A stretch of 64,000 bases of DNA from Caulobacter endophyticus (lineage in GTDB: Bacteria; Pseudomonadota; Alphaproteobacteria; Caulobacterales; Caulobacteraceae): contig NZ_QDKQ01000064.1 of the NCBI RefSeq assembly GCF_003116815.1, positions 62,001 to 126,000 on the forward strand, read 5' to 3'. Positions 29,836-38,719 of the stretch are shown here, one piece after another. The notes beneath the pieces are model-generated. The model ran no database searches. It had not been told where the DNA came from and worked only from the letters and a program-made list of their open reading frames with translations. The stretch's first letter is position 1, and each line of letters begins with the position of its first letter. Both the position numbers and the translations under genes were made by a program.

Positions 29836-30834
29836 TCAGCGTTCGCTGTCGAGGTGGGCCATCATCGCCGGCGCGTAGCGCTCGCCGGCCGCCGCGCCCC
29901 TGGGCACGGCCGCCTCGATCGCCGCCAGATCCTGAGCCAACAGGACGACGTCGAGCGCGCCCAGGGCCTCGGCCAGGCGATCGCGGCGGCGCGCGCCCAC
30001 CAGCGGGATGATGTCGTCGCCGCGCGAAGCGACCCAGGCGATGGCGATCTGGGCGACCGTCGCGCCCTTGCTGTCGGCCACCGCCCGCAGGGTTTCGACC
30101 AGCGCCAGGTTGCGGTCGAGGTTCTCGCCCTGGAAGCGCGGGGAGTGGCCCCGGAAATCGCGAGCCTCGCGCCCTGCGTCCTTGCTCCAGTGGCCGCTGA
30201 TCAGGCCCCGCGACAGCACGCCATAGGCGGTGAGGCCGATCCCAAGCTCGCGCAGGGTGGGCAGGATGGCGTCCTCGATCCTGCGCGAGATCAGCGAATA
30301 TTCGATCTGCAGGTCGCAGATCGGCGCCACGGCGGCGGCGCGGCGGATGGTTTCGGGGCCGACCTCCGACAGGCCGATGTGGCGGATATAGCCGGCGTCG
30401 CGCAGTTCGACGAGCGCGCCCATGGTGTCTTCGATCGGCACGTCGGGATCCAGCCGCGACGGGCGGTAGATGTCGATGTGGTCGACCCGCAGGCGGCGCA
30501 GCGAATAGGTCACGAAGTTGCGGGCCGCCTTGGGCCGGCTGTCGAAGCCGAGGAAGGCGCCGTCCGGGCCGCGCAGGGCGCCGAACTTGACGCTGATCAC
30601 GGCCTTGTCGCGGTCCTGCCCCTGCAGAGCCTGCGCGATCAGCATCTCGTTGTGGCCCATGCCGTAGAAATCGCCGGTGTCGAGCAGGGTGATCCCCGCC
30701 TCCATGGACGCATGGATGGTGGCGATGGCCTCGTCCCGGTCGGCCGGGCCGTAGAGGTCGTCGGACATGCCCATACAGCCAAGGCCGAGGGCCGAGACGG
30801 CGGGACCGGTGTTGCCGAGCTTGAGCGTACGCAT
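29836..30834 (-). CDS. Aldo/keto reductase
   Basis: Starting at the ATG at 30834, this 332-residue protein has MRTLKLGNTGPAVSALGLG, LLDTGDFYGMGHNE (with the catalytic Asp/Tyr region), ISVKFGALRGPDG (the catalytic Lys), and GLSEVGPETIRRA. At the His step the DIYRPSRLDP stretch replaces the usual DLYQxHR/WD, so the catalytic His is changed. Such enzymes reduce aldehydes and ketones with NADPH. It is divergent from a LysR gene 137 bases away, a standard regulator-target layout. The frame is open upstream to 31071 but that part overlaps the LysR gene. Confidence 0.9.
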   Translation of the reverse strand: MRTLKLGNTGPAVSALGLGCMGMSDDLYGPADRDEAIATIHASMEAGITLLDTGDFYGMGHNEMLIAQALQGQDRDKAVISVKFGALRGPDGAFLGFDSRPKAARNFVTYSLRRLRVDHIDIYRPSRLDPDVPIEDTMGALVELRDAGYIRHIGLSEVGPETIRRAAAVAPICDLQIEYSLISRRIEDAILPTLRELGIGLTAYGVLSRGLISGHWSKDAGREARDFRGHSPRFQGENLDRNLALVETLRAVADSKGATVAQIAIAWVASRGDDIIPLVGARRRDRLAEALGALDVVLLAQDLAAIEAAVPRGAAAGERYAPAMMAHLDSER

Positions 30835-30971
30835 GCGGATCTCCTTGGATGGCGACGCCCCGCTCGAAGACTGGGGAGGACGCCGCGGGTGTTGGACGAG
30901 CCGACTATGACCTCGCGCGACCTGTGCGATAATCCGGCCAGCGGCGCACGGGCCGTTTGGAATTTCGCACA

Positions 30972-31871
30972 ATGGCCAGCCCCGACCTCGCCGATCTCGA
31001 CGCCTTCGCCGCGGTGGCGCGCGCCAGGAGCTTTCGCGGCGCGGCCGTGGGACGCGGGGTGTCGCCCTCATCGCTGAGCGAGGCGGTGCGGCGGCTGGAG
31101 ACGGCGCTGGGCGTGCGCCTGCTCAACCGCACCACCCGCAGCGTCACATCCACCGAGGCCGGCGAGCGCCTGCTGGAACGCCTGGCCCCGGCCCTGGCCG
31201 AAGTCGCCGGCGCCCTGGACGCGGTGAACCAGTTCCGCGACAGCCCGACCGGAACCCTGAAGCTGAACGTGCCCATCGTTGTGGCCCGCCTCGTCCTGCC
31301 CGAGATCGTCGGCCCGTTCCTGAAGGCCAATCCCGGGATCACCCTGGAAATCACCGCCGAGGACACCTTCGTCGACGTGCTGGCGGCGGGGGCCGACGCC
31401 GGGGTGCGCTACGGCGAGCGGCTGGAGAAGGACATGATCGCCGTGCCGCTGTCGGGTCCGCAACGCTATCAGGCGGCCGCCTCGCCCGACTTCCTGGTGC
31501 GGCATGGCGTGCCCCGCCACCCGCGCGACCTGTTGTCGCTGCCCTGCATCCGCCATCGCTTTTCCAGCGGCGCCCTCATCGTCATGGAGTTCGAAAAGGA
31601 CGGCGAGATCGTGCGCATCGCTCCCGACGGACCGCTGATCAGCTCGTCGATGGAGCTGGAGCTGCGGGCCGCCGAGGAGGGCCTGGGGGTCATCGCCAGT
31701 TTCGAGGGATTCCTTGCGGCGTCGGTGGCCGCGGGGCGCCTCGTGCCGATACTGGAGGACTGGAACCCGCCGTTCGAGGGCCCCTTCCTCTACTATCCCA
31801 GCCGCCGGCACATGCCCGCGCCGCTGCGGGCCTTCATCGACTTCATCCGGGCCCGACGGCCCGAAATCTGA
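30972..31871 (+). CDS. LysR family transcriptional regulator
   Basis: This 299-residue protein has the LysR winged helix at residues ~1-60 (DLDAFAAVARARSFRGAAVGRGVSPSSLSEAVRRLE, then LLNRTTRSVTSTEAG) and a periplasmic-binding-protein-like effector domain (LNVPIVVARLVLPEIVGPFL). It probably controls the divergent aldo/keto reductase and itself. The ATG at 30972 is preferred to the TTG at 30957. The effector is not known. Confidence 0.93.
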   Translation: MASPDLADLDAFAAVARARSFRGAAVGRGVSPSSLSEAVRRLETALGVRLLNRTTRSVTSTEAGERLLERLAPALAEVAGALDAVNQFRDSPTGTLKLNVPIVVARLVLPEIVGPFLKANPGITLEITAEDTFVDVLAAGADAGVRYGERLEKDMIAVPLSGPQRYQAAASPDFLVRHGVPRHPRDLLSLPCIRHRFSSGALIVMEFEKDGEIVRIAPDGPLISSSMELELRAAEEGLGVIASFEGFLAASVAAGRLVPILEDWNPPFEGPFLYYPSRRHMPAPLRAFIDFIRARRPEI

Positions 31872-31963
31872 GTCTCTCCAAGAAATCCAAATTTCTGGGG
31901 CGTTTGCCGCCTGTTCACCGTCGCCTGTCATGCTCCTGGCGAAAGAACGAGGGGCTACAGCCG

Positions 31964-33829
31964 ATGATCGTCCGCCGCCGCACCGCCGCCCGCCAGGGCG
32001 GGGCGCTCGCCCGCGCAACCACGCGCCTGGGCGGCTTCCGGTCCGACCGACGCGGCGCCATCGCCGTCTGGGTCGCGCTGAGCCTGATCCCGTTGTGCCT
32101 GCTGGTGTTCGGCTTCTTCGACCTCAGCCGGATGAGCATCGAGCGACGGCGCCTGCAGGACTCGCTGGACGCGGCCACCCTGATCGCCGCCCGCTCGACC
32201 GCTACCGACACCGACACCCTGACCACTCTGGGCAAGGCCGCCCTGGCCTCGGAGCTGGGAAAGTCGATCACCAGCGCCAGCTTCGTCGGCTCGACCAACG
32301 GCAAGCAGGTGACCGGCACGGCCAGCGTCACCATCGACGCGATCATGCTGGGCATGATCGGCAAGAGCAAACTGACCGTCGGCGCCCAGTCGGTAGTCGT
32401 GCGCGCCGCCAACAACCTGGAAATCGCCCTGGTGCTCGACATCACCGGCTCGATGTCCGGCACGCGGATCAGCGACCTGAAGACCGCCGCCACCGACCTG
32501 GTCGATATCGTCGTGCAGGACGTCCAGGACCCCTACTATTCCAAGGTCGCCATCGTGCCCTACTCGATGGGCGTCAATGTCGACACCTATGCCGACGCCG
32601 TGCGCGGCGCCGTGCCGACCGCTTCGCTGTCTTCGGCCGCCTGGAACACCGGCGTCGCCAAGACCGTGTCCAGCTTCACCAACGGAACCTCGACCACCGT
32701 CACCACCTCGGCCGCCCACGGCCTGGCGGTCAACGACTACGCCATGGTGTTCGGCTCCAACCAGAGCTCGATGAACGGCAAGGTCCTGCGGGTCACCTCC
32801 GTGGCCTCGACCACAAAGTTCACCGGCGCCAACCAGTCGGGCACGACGATCAGCTCCGGCTCCAGCGGCTCGGTCTACAAGTGCCTGAACTCGGGCTGCA
32901 CCTTCGTCTTCACCACCCAGTCGACGCACGTGTTCCAGAGCGGCGACCAGCTGAAGCTGACCGGCGTCACCAACCTGACGGCGCTGAACAGCGCCAACCC
33001 GACCATCACCTCGGTCTCGGGCCAGGCCCTGACCAGCAGCCTGCTGCCCACCGCCCACTCGTCCTACGCCACCACCACCGCCGGTGCGAACGGATCGGCC
33101 TCGTGCCTGAGCACCTCGCGCAGCGATATCAGCTGCGCCAACCTGAACTTCACCAACGCCAACAACAGCGCAAAGTCGCTACCCCTGAGCACCTGCGCCA
33201 CCGAGCGCACGGGCAGCTACGCCTATACCGACGATTCCCCGTCCACCGCCCTGGTCGGCCGCAACTACGAGGCCTCGAGCAACCCGTGCCCGGGGCCGAC
33301 GATCACCCCGCTGACCTCGGACCGCACGGTGCTGAAGAACCAGATCTCGACGCTGGACGACGGCGGCTCGACCGCCGGCCAAATCGGCCTGGCCTGGGGC
33401 TGGTACATGGTGTCGCCGAACTTCGCCTATCTGTGGCCCAAGGCCAGCCAGAAGCCCGCCGCCTACGGCACGGCCGAGACCATGAAGATCGTGGTGATGA
33501 TGACCGACGGCGCCTTCAACACCCCCTACTGCAAGGGCGTGATCGCCGCCAACGCGGGCTCCGGCTCCGGCTCGGCCTCCGACCACATCAACTGCAACGC
33601 CACCAACGGCGACGCCACGGCCCAGGCCAAGGAGCTGTGCACCAAGATCAAGGCCAAGAACGTGGTGGTGTTCACCGTCGGCTTCGACGTCGACTCCACC
33701 GCCAAGTCGATGCTGACCACCTGCGCCACCAAGACCACCCAGGCCTACTTCCCCGCCACCGGAGGCGAGCTGAAGACCGCCTTCAAGTCGATCGCCCAGG
33801 AAATCTCGGCCCTGCGGATCGCCAAGTAG
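31964..33829 (+). CDS. TadG-like vWA protein with beta-module insertion
   Basis: This 621-residue protein has an N-terminal TadE/G-like helix (GAIAVWVALSLIPLCLLVFGFFDLSRM) and a vWA domain starting ALVLDITGSMSGTRISDLK, with the MIDAS D159-x-T-x-S163, and ending at VVMMTDGAFNTPYC plus VVVFTVGFDV. Between the first vWA strands and the last lies about 200 residues (~230-440) rich in Ser/Thr/Asn/Gly, made of two related beta-type modules: AAHGLAVNDYAMVFG...NGKVLRVTSV and STHVFQSGDQLKLTG...ANPTITSV. Family knowledge: TadG proteins sit in Flp/Tad pilus loci, but lone copies are common. No other tad gene is nearby. A terminator follows. Confidence 0.85.
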   Translation: MIVRRRTAARQGGALARATTRLGGFRSDRRGAIAVWVALSLIPLCLLVFGFFDLSRMSIERRRLQDSLDAATLIAARSTATDTDTLTTLGKAALASELGKSITSASFVGSTNGKQVTGTASVTIDAIMLGMIGKSKLTVGAQSVVVRAANNLEIALVLDITGSMSGTRISDLKTAATDLVDIVVQDVQDPYYSKVAIVPYSMGVNVDTYADAVRGAVPTASLSSAAWNTGVAKTVSSFTNGTSTTVTTSAAHGLAVNDYAMVFGSNQSSMNGKVLRVTSVASTTKFTGANQSGTTISSGSSGSVYKCLNSGCTFVFTTQSTHVFQSGDQLKLTGVTNLTALNSANPTITSVSGQALTSSLLPTAHSSYATTTAGANGSASCLSTSRSDISCANLNFTNANNSAKSLPLSTCATERTGSYAYTDDSPSTALVGRNYEASSNPCPGPTITPLTSDRTVLKNQISTLDDGGSTAGQIGLAWGWYMVSPNFAYLWPKASQKPAAYGTAETMKIVVMMTDGAFNTPYCKGVIAANAGSGSGSASDHINCNATNGDATAQAKELCTKIKAKNVVVFTVGFDVDSTAKSMLTTCATKTTQAYFPATGGELKTAFKSIAQEISALRIAK

Positions 33830-33856
33830 CGACCAACCCTGTCGCGGCGCATGAAA

Positions 33857-33884
33857 AAGGCCCCGTCCGCGAGGACGGGGCCTT
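33857..33884. terminator. Strong bidirectional hairpin terminator
   Basis: A 12-base perfect stem AAGGCCCCGTCC with a GCGA loop and GGACGGGGCCTT lies between the converging TadG-like and 2OG oxygenase genes. AAAAA precedes it, giving a U-run for the minus-strand transcript; the plus-strand side has only TTCGTCGTT. It likely ends transcription in both directions. Confidence 0.85.
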
Positions 33885-33910
33885 CGTCGTTCAGGGACCG
33901 CGCCGGCCGA

Positions 33911-34846
33911 TCAGGCCAGCTTGATCTCGCGCAGGCGCTGCTGGAGGAACTCGTCGGCCGTGATCGGCTCCGGATAGCGGTCCGGGTTCTCCTCGGTCAC
34001 GCAGTTGGGCAGGGTCTTGATCTCGTAGTCCGACGCGAAGTGCAGGAAGAACGGCGTCGAATAGCGCGGCAGGTGGCGGCGCTCCGGCGGCGGGTTCTGC
34101 ACGCGGTGGATGGTCGAGGGCAGGACATGATTGGTCAGGCGCTCGAGCATGTCGCCGATGTTGATGACGATGCAGCCCGGGGGCGGGTTGATCGGCAGCC
34201 ACTCGCCATTGCGGTCGAGCAGCTCCAGGCCGCCCTCTTCGGCGCCGAGCAGCAGGGTGATGGTGTTGATGTCGCCGTGGGCGCCGGCGCGCACGCCGGT
34301 GGCGTCCTGCGGGATCGGCGGATAGTGCAGCAGGCGAAGCACCGAATTGCCGTTCTCGACGGTCGGCTTGAAGAACTCGCGGTCGAGCTTCAGGTAGGTG
34401 GCGATGGCCTCCAGCACCTTGCCGCCCATGCTGTCGAGCGCGTTGTAGAGCCAGCTGACGTCATGCTTGAAGGCCGGGATCTCGGCCGGCCAGACGTTGT
34501 CGGCCATGGTGGCGCGGAAGCGGTGGCCGGGCGGCAGGTCGCGGCCCATGTGCCAGAATTCCTTCAGGTCGTAGTGCGTGGCGCCCTTGGCGGTCTCGAC
34601 GCCGAACGGGATGTAGCCGCGCGCGCCGCCCTTGACCCCGGCGTACTGCTTCTTGGTTTCGACCGGCAGGGCGAAGAAGGCCTTGGTGTCGGAGATGGCC
34701 GCGTCGATGCGATCCTGCGGCAGGTCGTACTCCGACAGCACCGCAAAGCCATAGCGCTCGAACGAAGCGCCCAGCTCCTGGGCGAAGCGCGCGAAGTCCT
34801 TGCTGTAAAGGGTGAACGAGATGGGCTCGATGGCGGATGCGGACAC
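33911..34846 (-). CDS. 2-oxoglutarate/Fe(II) oxygenase, isopenicillin N synthase-like
   Basis: This 311-residue protein has an N-terminal DIOX_N region (RYGFAVLSEYDLPQ) and the catalytic core with H190-x-D192 in AGAHGDINTITLLLG, H247 in STIHRVQNP, and R261-Y-S263 in RYSTPFFLHF, which binds 2-oxoglutarate. It probably hydroxylates or desaturates a small molecule. The substrate cannot be told. It is convergent with the TadG-like gene and stands alone, and the AT-richer leader at 34847-34890 likely holds its promoter. Confidence 0.9.
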   Translation of the reverse strand: MSASAIEPISFTLYSKDFARFAQELGASFERYGFAVLSEYDLPQDRIDAAISDTKAFFALPVETKKQYAGVKGGARGYIPFGVETAKGATHYDLKEFWHMGRDLPPGHRFRATMADNVWPAEIPAFKHDVSWLYNALDSMGGKVLEAIATYLKLDREFFKPTVENGNSVLRLLHYPPIPQDATGVRAGAHGDINTITLLLGAEEGGLELLDRNGEWLPINPPPGCIVINIGDMLERLTNHVLPSTIHRVQNPPPERRHLPRYSTPFFLHFASDYEIKTLPNCVTEENPDRYPEPITADEFLQQRLREIKLA

Positions 34847-35012
34847 GGTTGGCCTTCGAAGATTAGTAAGACGGGCCTTACTACACCCAACAGGCGGCGG
34901 AACGAAGGCCGTTCATTCCCCGCTCATCTGGTTTGTCGGAACTTGACTATAAACGGGCGCGTTTGCCCGGCTTGAGCTTACACTCGGCACGACCAACGAC
35001 AGGATCCCGGCC

Positions 35013-35705
35013 ATGACGACCAAGAAGACCGCGTTCCGCGCCGCTGCTTTCGGCGCGCTCCTGATCGGCGCTGGCGCGATGACGGCCTGCACCACCACCG
35101 ACCCGTACACGGGCATGCCCGTTCGCAACAACACCGGCACCGGCGCCCTGGCCGGCGCCGCTGGCGGCGCCTTGCTGGGTTACCTGACCAACACCAACAA
35201 GGGCGAGCAGGGCCGCAAGAACGCGCTGATCGGCGCGGGCATCGGCGCGCTGGCCGGCGGCGCGGTCGGCAACTACATGGACCGCCAGCAGGCCGACTTC
35301 CGCCGCAGCCTGGAAGGTTCGGGCGTCGCCATCCGCCGCAACGGCGACCAGATCGTCCTGGTCATGCCCAGCGACGTGACCTTCGCCGTCGACAAGTCGG
35401 ACGTGCAGCCGCAGTTCACCCGTGTGCTCGACGACGTGGCCCGCACCCTGAACGCCTATCCCCAGACGACCATCGACGTGGTCGGCCACGCCGACAGCAC
35501 CGGTCCGGACGACTACAACCAGGCCCTGTCCGAGCGCCGCGCCGGCTCGGTGGCGGGCTATCTGACGGGTCCCGGCCGCGTTCTGCCCGACCGCGTCTTC
35601 GTGGCCGGCCAGGGCGAGCGCCAGCCGATCGCCAGCAACGACACCGCCGAGGGCCGCGCCCAGAACCGCCGGGTCGAGATCATCCTGCGTCCGCTGACCC
35701 AGTAG
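35013..35705 (+). CDS. OmpA family lipoprotein with glycine-zipper region
   Basis: This 230-residue lipoprotein has a signal with lipobox MTAC. After it comes a glycine-zipper region (LAGAAGGALLGYL, LIGAGIGALAGGAVGNYMD), as in YMGG/Gly-zipper proteins, and a C-terminal OmpA peptidoglycan-binding domain (FAVDKSDVQPQFTRVLDDVA, VVGHADSTGPDDYNQALSERRA, GQGERQPIASND...AQNRRVEI). It probably fixes the outer membrane to peptidoglycan, like YiaD or Pal. AGGA lies upstream of the ATG. Confidence 0.93.
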   Translation: MTTKKTAFRAAAFGALLIGAGAMTACTTTDPYTGMPVRNNTGTGALAGAAGGALLGYLTNTNKGEQGRKNALIGAGIGALAGGAVGNYMDRQQADFRRSLEGSGVAIRRNGDQIVLVMPSDVTFAVDKSDVQPQFTRVLDDVARTLNAYPQTTIDVVGHADSTGPDDYNQALSERRAGSVAGYLTGPGRVLPDRVFVAGQGERQPIASNDTAEGRAQNRRVEIILRPLTQ

Positions 35706-35782
35706 GCGGAGGCGGCGGGATCGTCCTTGAAAGGGGCAGGGCGGCTTGACCAGCGGCCCCGCCCTTCGCTTTACAAGACCCC

Positions 35783-36289
35783 ATGAAGACCCGCGCCGAC
35801 CTCTTCGCCTTCTTCGACGCCCACGACGTCGACCACGCCACCCTCGACCATCCGCCGGTGTTCCGCGTCGAGGAGGGGCTCGAGATCAAGAAGGCCCTGC
35901 CCGGCGGCCACACCAAGAACCTGTTCCTCAAGGACGCCAAGGGCCAGCTGTGGCTGATCTCGGCGCTCGGCGAGACGACCATCGACCTCAAGAAGCTGCA
36001 TCACGTGATCGGCTCGGGCCGGCTGTCGTTCGGCCCCGAGGCCATGATGGTCGAGACCCTGGGCGTCACGCCCGGCTCGGTCACCGCCTTCGGCCTGATC
36101 AACGACGGCGAGCGCAGGATCCGCTTCGTGCTCGACAAGGCGCTGAGCGAGGCCGATCCGGTGAACTTCCACCCGCTGAAGAACGACGCCACCACCGCCG
36201 TCAGCCAGGCCGGCTTCCGCCGCTTCCTGTCCGCGCTGGGGATCGAGCCGATGATCGTCGACTTCGAGGCGATGGCCGTCGTCGGCTGA
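35783..36289 (+). CDS. YbaK/ProX-type aminoacyl-tRNA deacylase
   Basis: This 168-residue protein has the YbaK/PrdX fold: [30 protein letters not shown] with the GGHTKN pocket, then [25 protein letters not shown] and [16 protein letters not shown]. PrdX (ProXp-ala) enzymes clear mischarged Ala-tRNA-Pro. It stands in trans, away from proS. The start ATG is at 35783. It is convergent with the next gene, ten bases away. Confidence 0.92.
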   Translation: MKTRADLFAFFDAHDVDHATLDHPPVFRVEEGLEIKKALPGGHTKNLFLKDAKGQLWLISALGETTIDLKKLHHVIGSGRLSFGPEAMMVETLGVTPGSVTAFGLINDGERRIRFVLDKALSEADPVNFHPLKNDATTAVSQAGFRRFLSALGIEPMIVDFEAMAVVG

Positions 36290-36298
36290 CGCCGGGTC

Positions 36299-36766
36299 CT
36301 AGCGCTGGGGCCCCACCCGGAAGCGCAGGCATGCGCCGCGGGCGCGCACGGTCGGCTCGCCGGTGCAGTCCAGATCGACCGTCGCCGGGCGCAGCGCCGT
36401 CAGCTTGCGACCGGCCGGCGCGGTCAGGCAGTCGCTCAGGGTCTTGGCCATCTTCTCCAGCTCGACATGGTGGGTGGCGCGGGCATAGCCCTCCCACAGC
36501 ACGGTGCGGGCCTCGTCAGGCGTCGCCGGCGAGCCGGCCAGCACCGCGTACATGTAGACCGCATCGGCGGTTTCGTCGGCCGGCCAGAAGAACACCGCCT
36601 CGTGGCTGTCGGCCGGCGGGGTCGAGCCGATGAAGGCGTACAGCGGATCGCACGCCATCGCCTTGGCCGGTCCCGCCGGCTGAGCCGCCTGGCCCGCGCA
36701 GCAAAGGCCCAGCACCGTCGCCAGGGCCAGGCCCGCAGGTACGCGCGATACGAAACGATGGATCAT
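36299..36766 (-). CDS. Exported protein of unknown function
   Basis: Starting at the ATG at 36766, the 155-residue protein has a signal peptide (MIHRFVSRVPAGLALATVLGLCCAGQAAQ) and then ACDPLYAFIGSTPPADSHEAVFFWPADETADAVYMYAVLAG. Five cysteines remain in the mature part or signal border, including CDPLYAF and LDCTGEP with RGACLRFRVG, which may form disulfides in the periplasm. I do not recognise the family. The gene is divergent from the co-chaperone gene. An upstream start at 36817 would add a basic leader before the signal. Confidence 0.7.
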   Translation of the reverse strand: MIHRFVSRVPAGLALATVLGLCCAGQAAQPAGPAKAMACDPLYAFIGSTPPADSHEAVFFWPADETADAVYMYAVLAGSPATPDEARTVLWEGYARATHHVELEKMAKTLSDCLTAPAGRKLTALRPATVDLDCTGEPTVRARGACLRFRVGPQR

Positions 36767-36916
36767 GTGGGTCCTGGCGGAACACCCCGAACGGGCGGCG
36801 CGCACCATCGCCGCCAAACGCCTTCACAGCAAGAAGGCGCAGCCCCCGATTGCGAACCGCCTCGCCAAGGACCATCTTGCGGCGCTGAGCGTCCGCGCAC
36901 GAGAGAAGAAGCAGTC

Positions 36917-37825
36917 ATGTCCCTGATCGGTGAAAAGCCGGCCCCCATCCCGGCCGGCGGCAAAAGCGAGCACATCAAGGACGGAACCGACGCCAGCTTC
37001 CTGGCCGACGTCATCGAGGCCTCGAAGACACAGCCGGTCATCGTCGACTTCTGGGCCACCTGGTGCGGCCCCTGCCGCCAGCTGACCCCGGCGCTGGAAA
37101 AGGTGGTCACCGCCGCCAAGGGCGCGGTCAAGCTGGTCAAGATCGACGTCGACAAGAACCCGGGCTTCGCCGGCCAGCTGCGCGTGCAGTCGATCCCCAC
37201 CGTCTACGCCTTCGTCGACGGCCAGCCGGTGGACGGCTTCCAGGGCGCCCTGCCCGAAAGCCAGATCCAGCAGTTCGTCGAGCGCATCTCGGGACCGCCG
37301 GCCGCCGGCGCCGTTGACGAACTGCTGGCCATGGCCAAGGAGAGCCTGGACGTCGAGGACCGGGGTGGCGCGGCCCAGGCCTTCGCCCAGGTGCTGCAGA
37401 TGGAGCCCGACAACATCAAGGCGCTGGGCGGTCTGGCTCGCGTCTACCTGGCGGGGGGCGACCTGGAGCGCGCGGCCGAGATCGCCGACATGGCCCCGGC
37501 CAACGCCAAGGACCCGGACCTGGAAAGCGTGCGCGCGGCGCTGAAGCTGGCCGAAGCCGCTCCGTCCGAGACCGCCGCCTTCGAACAGCGCCTGGCCGCC
37601 GACGCCGACGACCACGAGGCCCGGCTCGAACTGGCCAAGGCCCTGGCCGGCGCCGGCCGGCTGGACGAGGCCAGCGACCAGCTGCTGACCATCATCCAGC
37701 GCGATCGCACCTGGAATGACGACGCCGCCCGCAAGCAGCTGCTGACGGTGTTCGAGGCGGCCGGTCCGACCTCGGAAGTCGCCAAGCAGGGCCGCAAGCG
37801 CCTGTCGTCGATCCTGTTCAGCTAG
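36917..37825 (+). CDS. ybbN: Thioredoxin/TPR co-chaperone YbbN (CnoX)
   Basis: This 302-residue protein has a thioredoxin domain with an intact redox site WATWCGPCRQL (Cys50, Cys53), followed by a TPR-like C-terminal half (AKESLDVEDRGGAAQAFAQVLQMEPDN, LGGLARVYLAGGDLERAAEIAD). CnoX/YbbN holds unfolding or oxidised substrates and passes them to GroEL; E. coli YbbN lacks the second cysteine, this one has both. The ATG at 36917 follows AGAGAAGAAG. A Lon-N type gene follows about 95 bases downstream. Confidence 0.93.
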   Translation: MSLIGEKPAPIPAGGKSEHIKDGTDASFLADVIEASKTQPVIVDFWATWCGPCRQLTPALEKVVTAAKGAVKLVKIDVDKNPGFAGQLRVQSIPTVYAFVDGQPVDGFQGALPESQIQQFVERISGPPAAGAVDELLAMAKESLDVEDRGGAAQAFAQVLQMEPDNIKALGGLARVYLAGGDLERAAEIADMAPANAKDPDLESVRAALKLAEAAPSETAAFEQRLAADADDHEARLELAKALAGAGRLDEASDQLLTIIQRDRTWNDDAARKQLLTVFEAAGPTSEVAKQGRKRLSSILFS

Positions 37826-37920
37826 GGCGCGTCGGGCGAAGGTGTCGCCCCGCGCGCTCCAACCCTGAGGAAACCCCGGCGCGGTCACGCGTTCAGAACA
37901 GTCCAGTCAAGGAGGCCGCC

Positions 37921-38576
37921 ATGCCGGGCGTATACCGGAAGACCCTCGACCTGCCGCTGGTCATTCCCGTCTTTCCTCTGGACGGGGTGCTGCTGCTGCC
38001 CGGCGGGCAGCTGCCGCTGAACATCTTCGAGCCGCGCTACCTGAACATGCTCGACGACGCCATGTCGGGCGAGCGGATGATCGGCATGGTCCAGACCCGG
38101 CCGGGCGGCGACGCCACGCGGCCGGCGCTGGCCCCTATCGGCTGCGCGGGACGGGTGACCAGCTTCGCCGAGACCAGCGACGGCCGCTACCTGATCACCC
38201 TGACCGGGGTAGCGCGGTCCGGCTGGGCGAGGAATTGCCGACTCAGACCCCCTACCGCCAGGTGCGGGCCGACTTCGCGCCCTACGACCTGGATCTCCGC
38301 GAGGACCAGCAAGAGCCTGTCGGCGATTCCGCGCCGCTGCTGAACGCCCTGCGCCGCTATCTCGACCACCGCGGCCTGGCCATCGACTGGAGCGAGGCCC
38401 AGGCTGCGCCGTCAGACGCCCTGATCAACAGCCTGGCCATGGCCCTGCCGTTCGATCCGCTGGAGAAGCAGGCCCTGCTCGAAGCCCGTACGATCGCCGA
38501 CCGCCGCAGCACCCTCGTGGCGCTGCTGGAGATCGACGCGGCCCAGGACGACGACGAGCCGCCGTCGGTGCAGTAG
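37921..38576 (+). pseudogene. Lon substrate-binding (LON_substr_bdg) domain protein, frameshifted
   Basis: Two frames together make one protein. The first (37921 on) has IPVFPLDGVLLLPGGQLPLNIFEPRYLNMLDDAM and runs to LITLTGVARS, then turns to nonsense. The second frame picks up as PTQTPYRQVRADFAPYDLDL and continues to the stop at 38576. The sequence at 38214-38220 reads CGGTCCGG where CGGTTCCGG would keep the frame and give GVARFRLGEELPTQT. So one T is missing near 38218. The restored protein would be about 218 residues, normal for the family. It is either a sequencing error in a run or a recent inactivation. Its role (a Lon N-terminal-like domain without protease) is not well known. Confidence 0.85.
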
Positions 38577-38593
38577 AGCGCGGCGGAGATGCC

Positions 38594-38703
38594 CTGCGTC
38601 CTTCGAGGCGGGCCAAGGCCCGCGCCTCAGGATGAAGGTTGTTTCAGTGCAATGACGTCTTCATCCTGAGGTGCGAGGCGCAGCCGAGCCTCGAAGGACG
38701 CAT
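38594..38703. repeat. Inverted repeat of the TGCGTCCTTCGAGGC / CCTCAGGATGAAG type
   Basis: The left half has TGCGTCCTTCGAGGC (from 38595) and CCTCAGGATGAAG (38625-38637). The right half has CTTCATCCTGAGG (38659-38671) and GCCTCGAAGGACGCA (to 38702). Each element is the exact inverse of its partner, making a large nested palindrome that fills the gap between the Lon-N gene and the lipoprotein gene. A shortened copy of the left end occurs at 43536-43550. Such units are spread in alphaproteobacterial genomes. Confidence 0.8.
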
Positions 38704-38719
38704 GGCGCGGACGCGCCGC

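Noticed and set aside
31964-33829. A Tad/Flp pilus locus
   Set aside because: Only a TadG-like protein is present; no prepilin, ATPase, secretin or other tad gene lies on either side.
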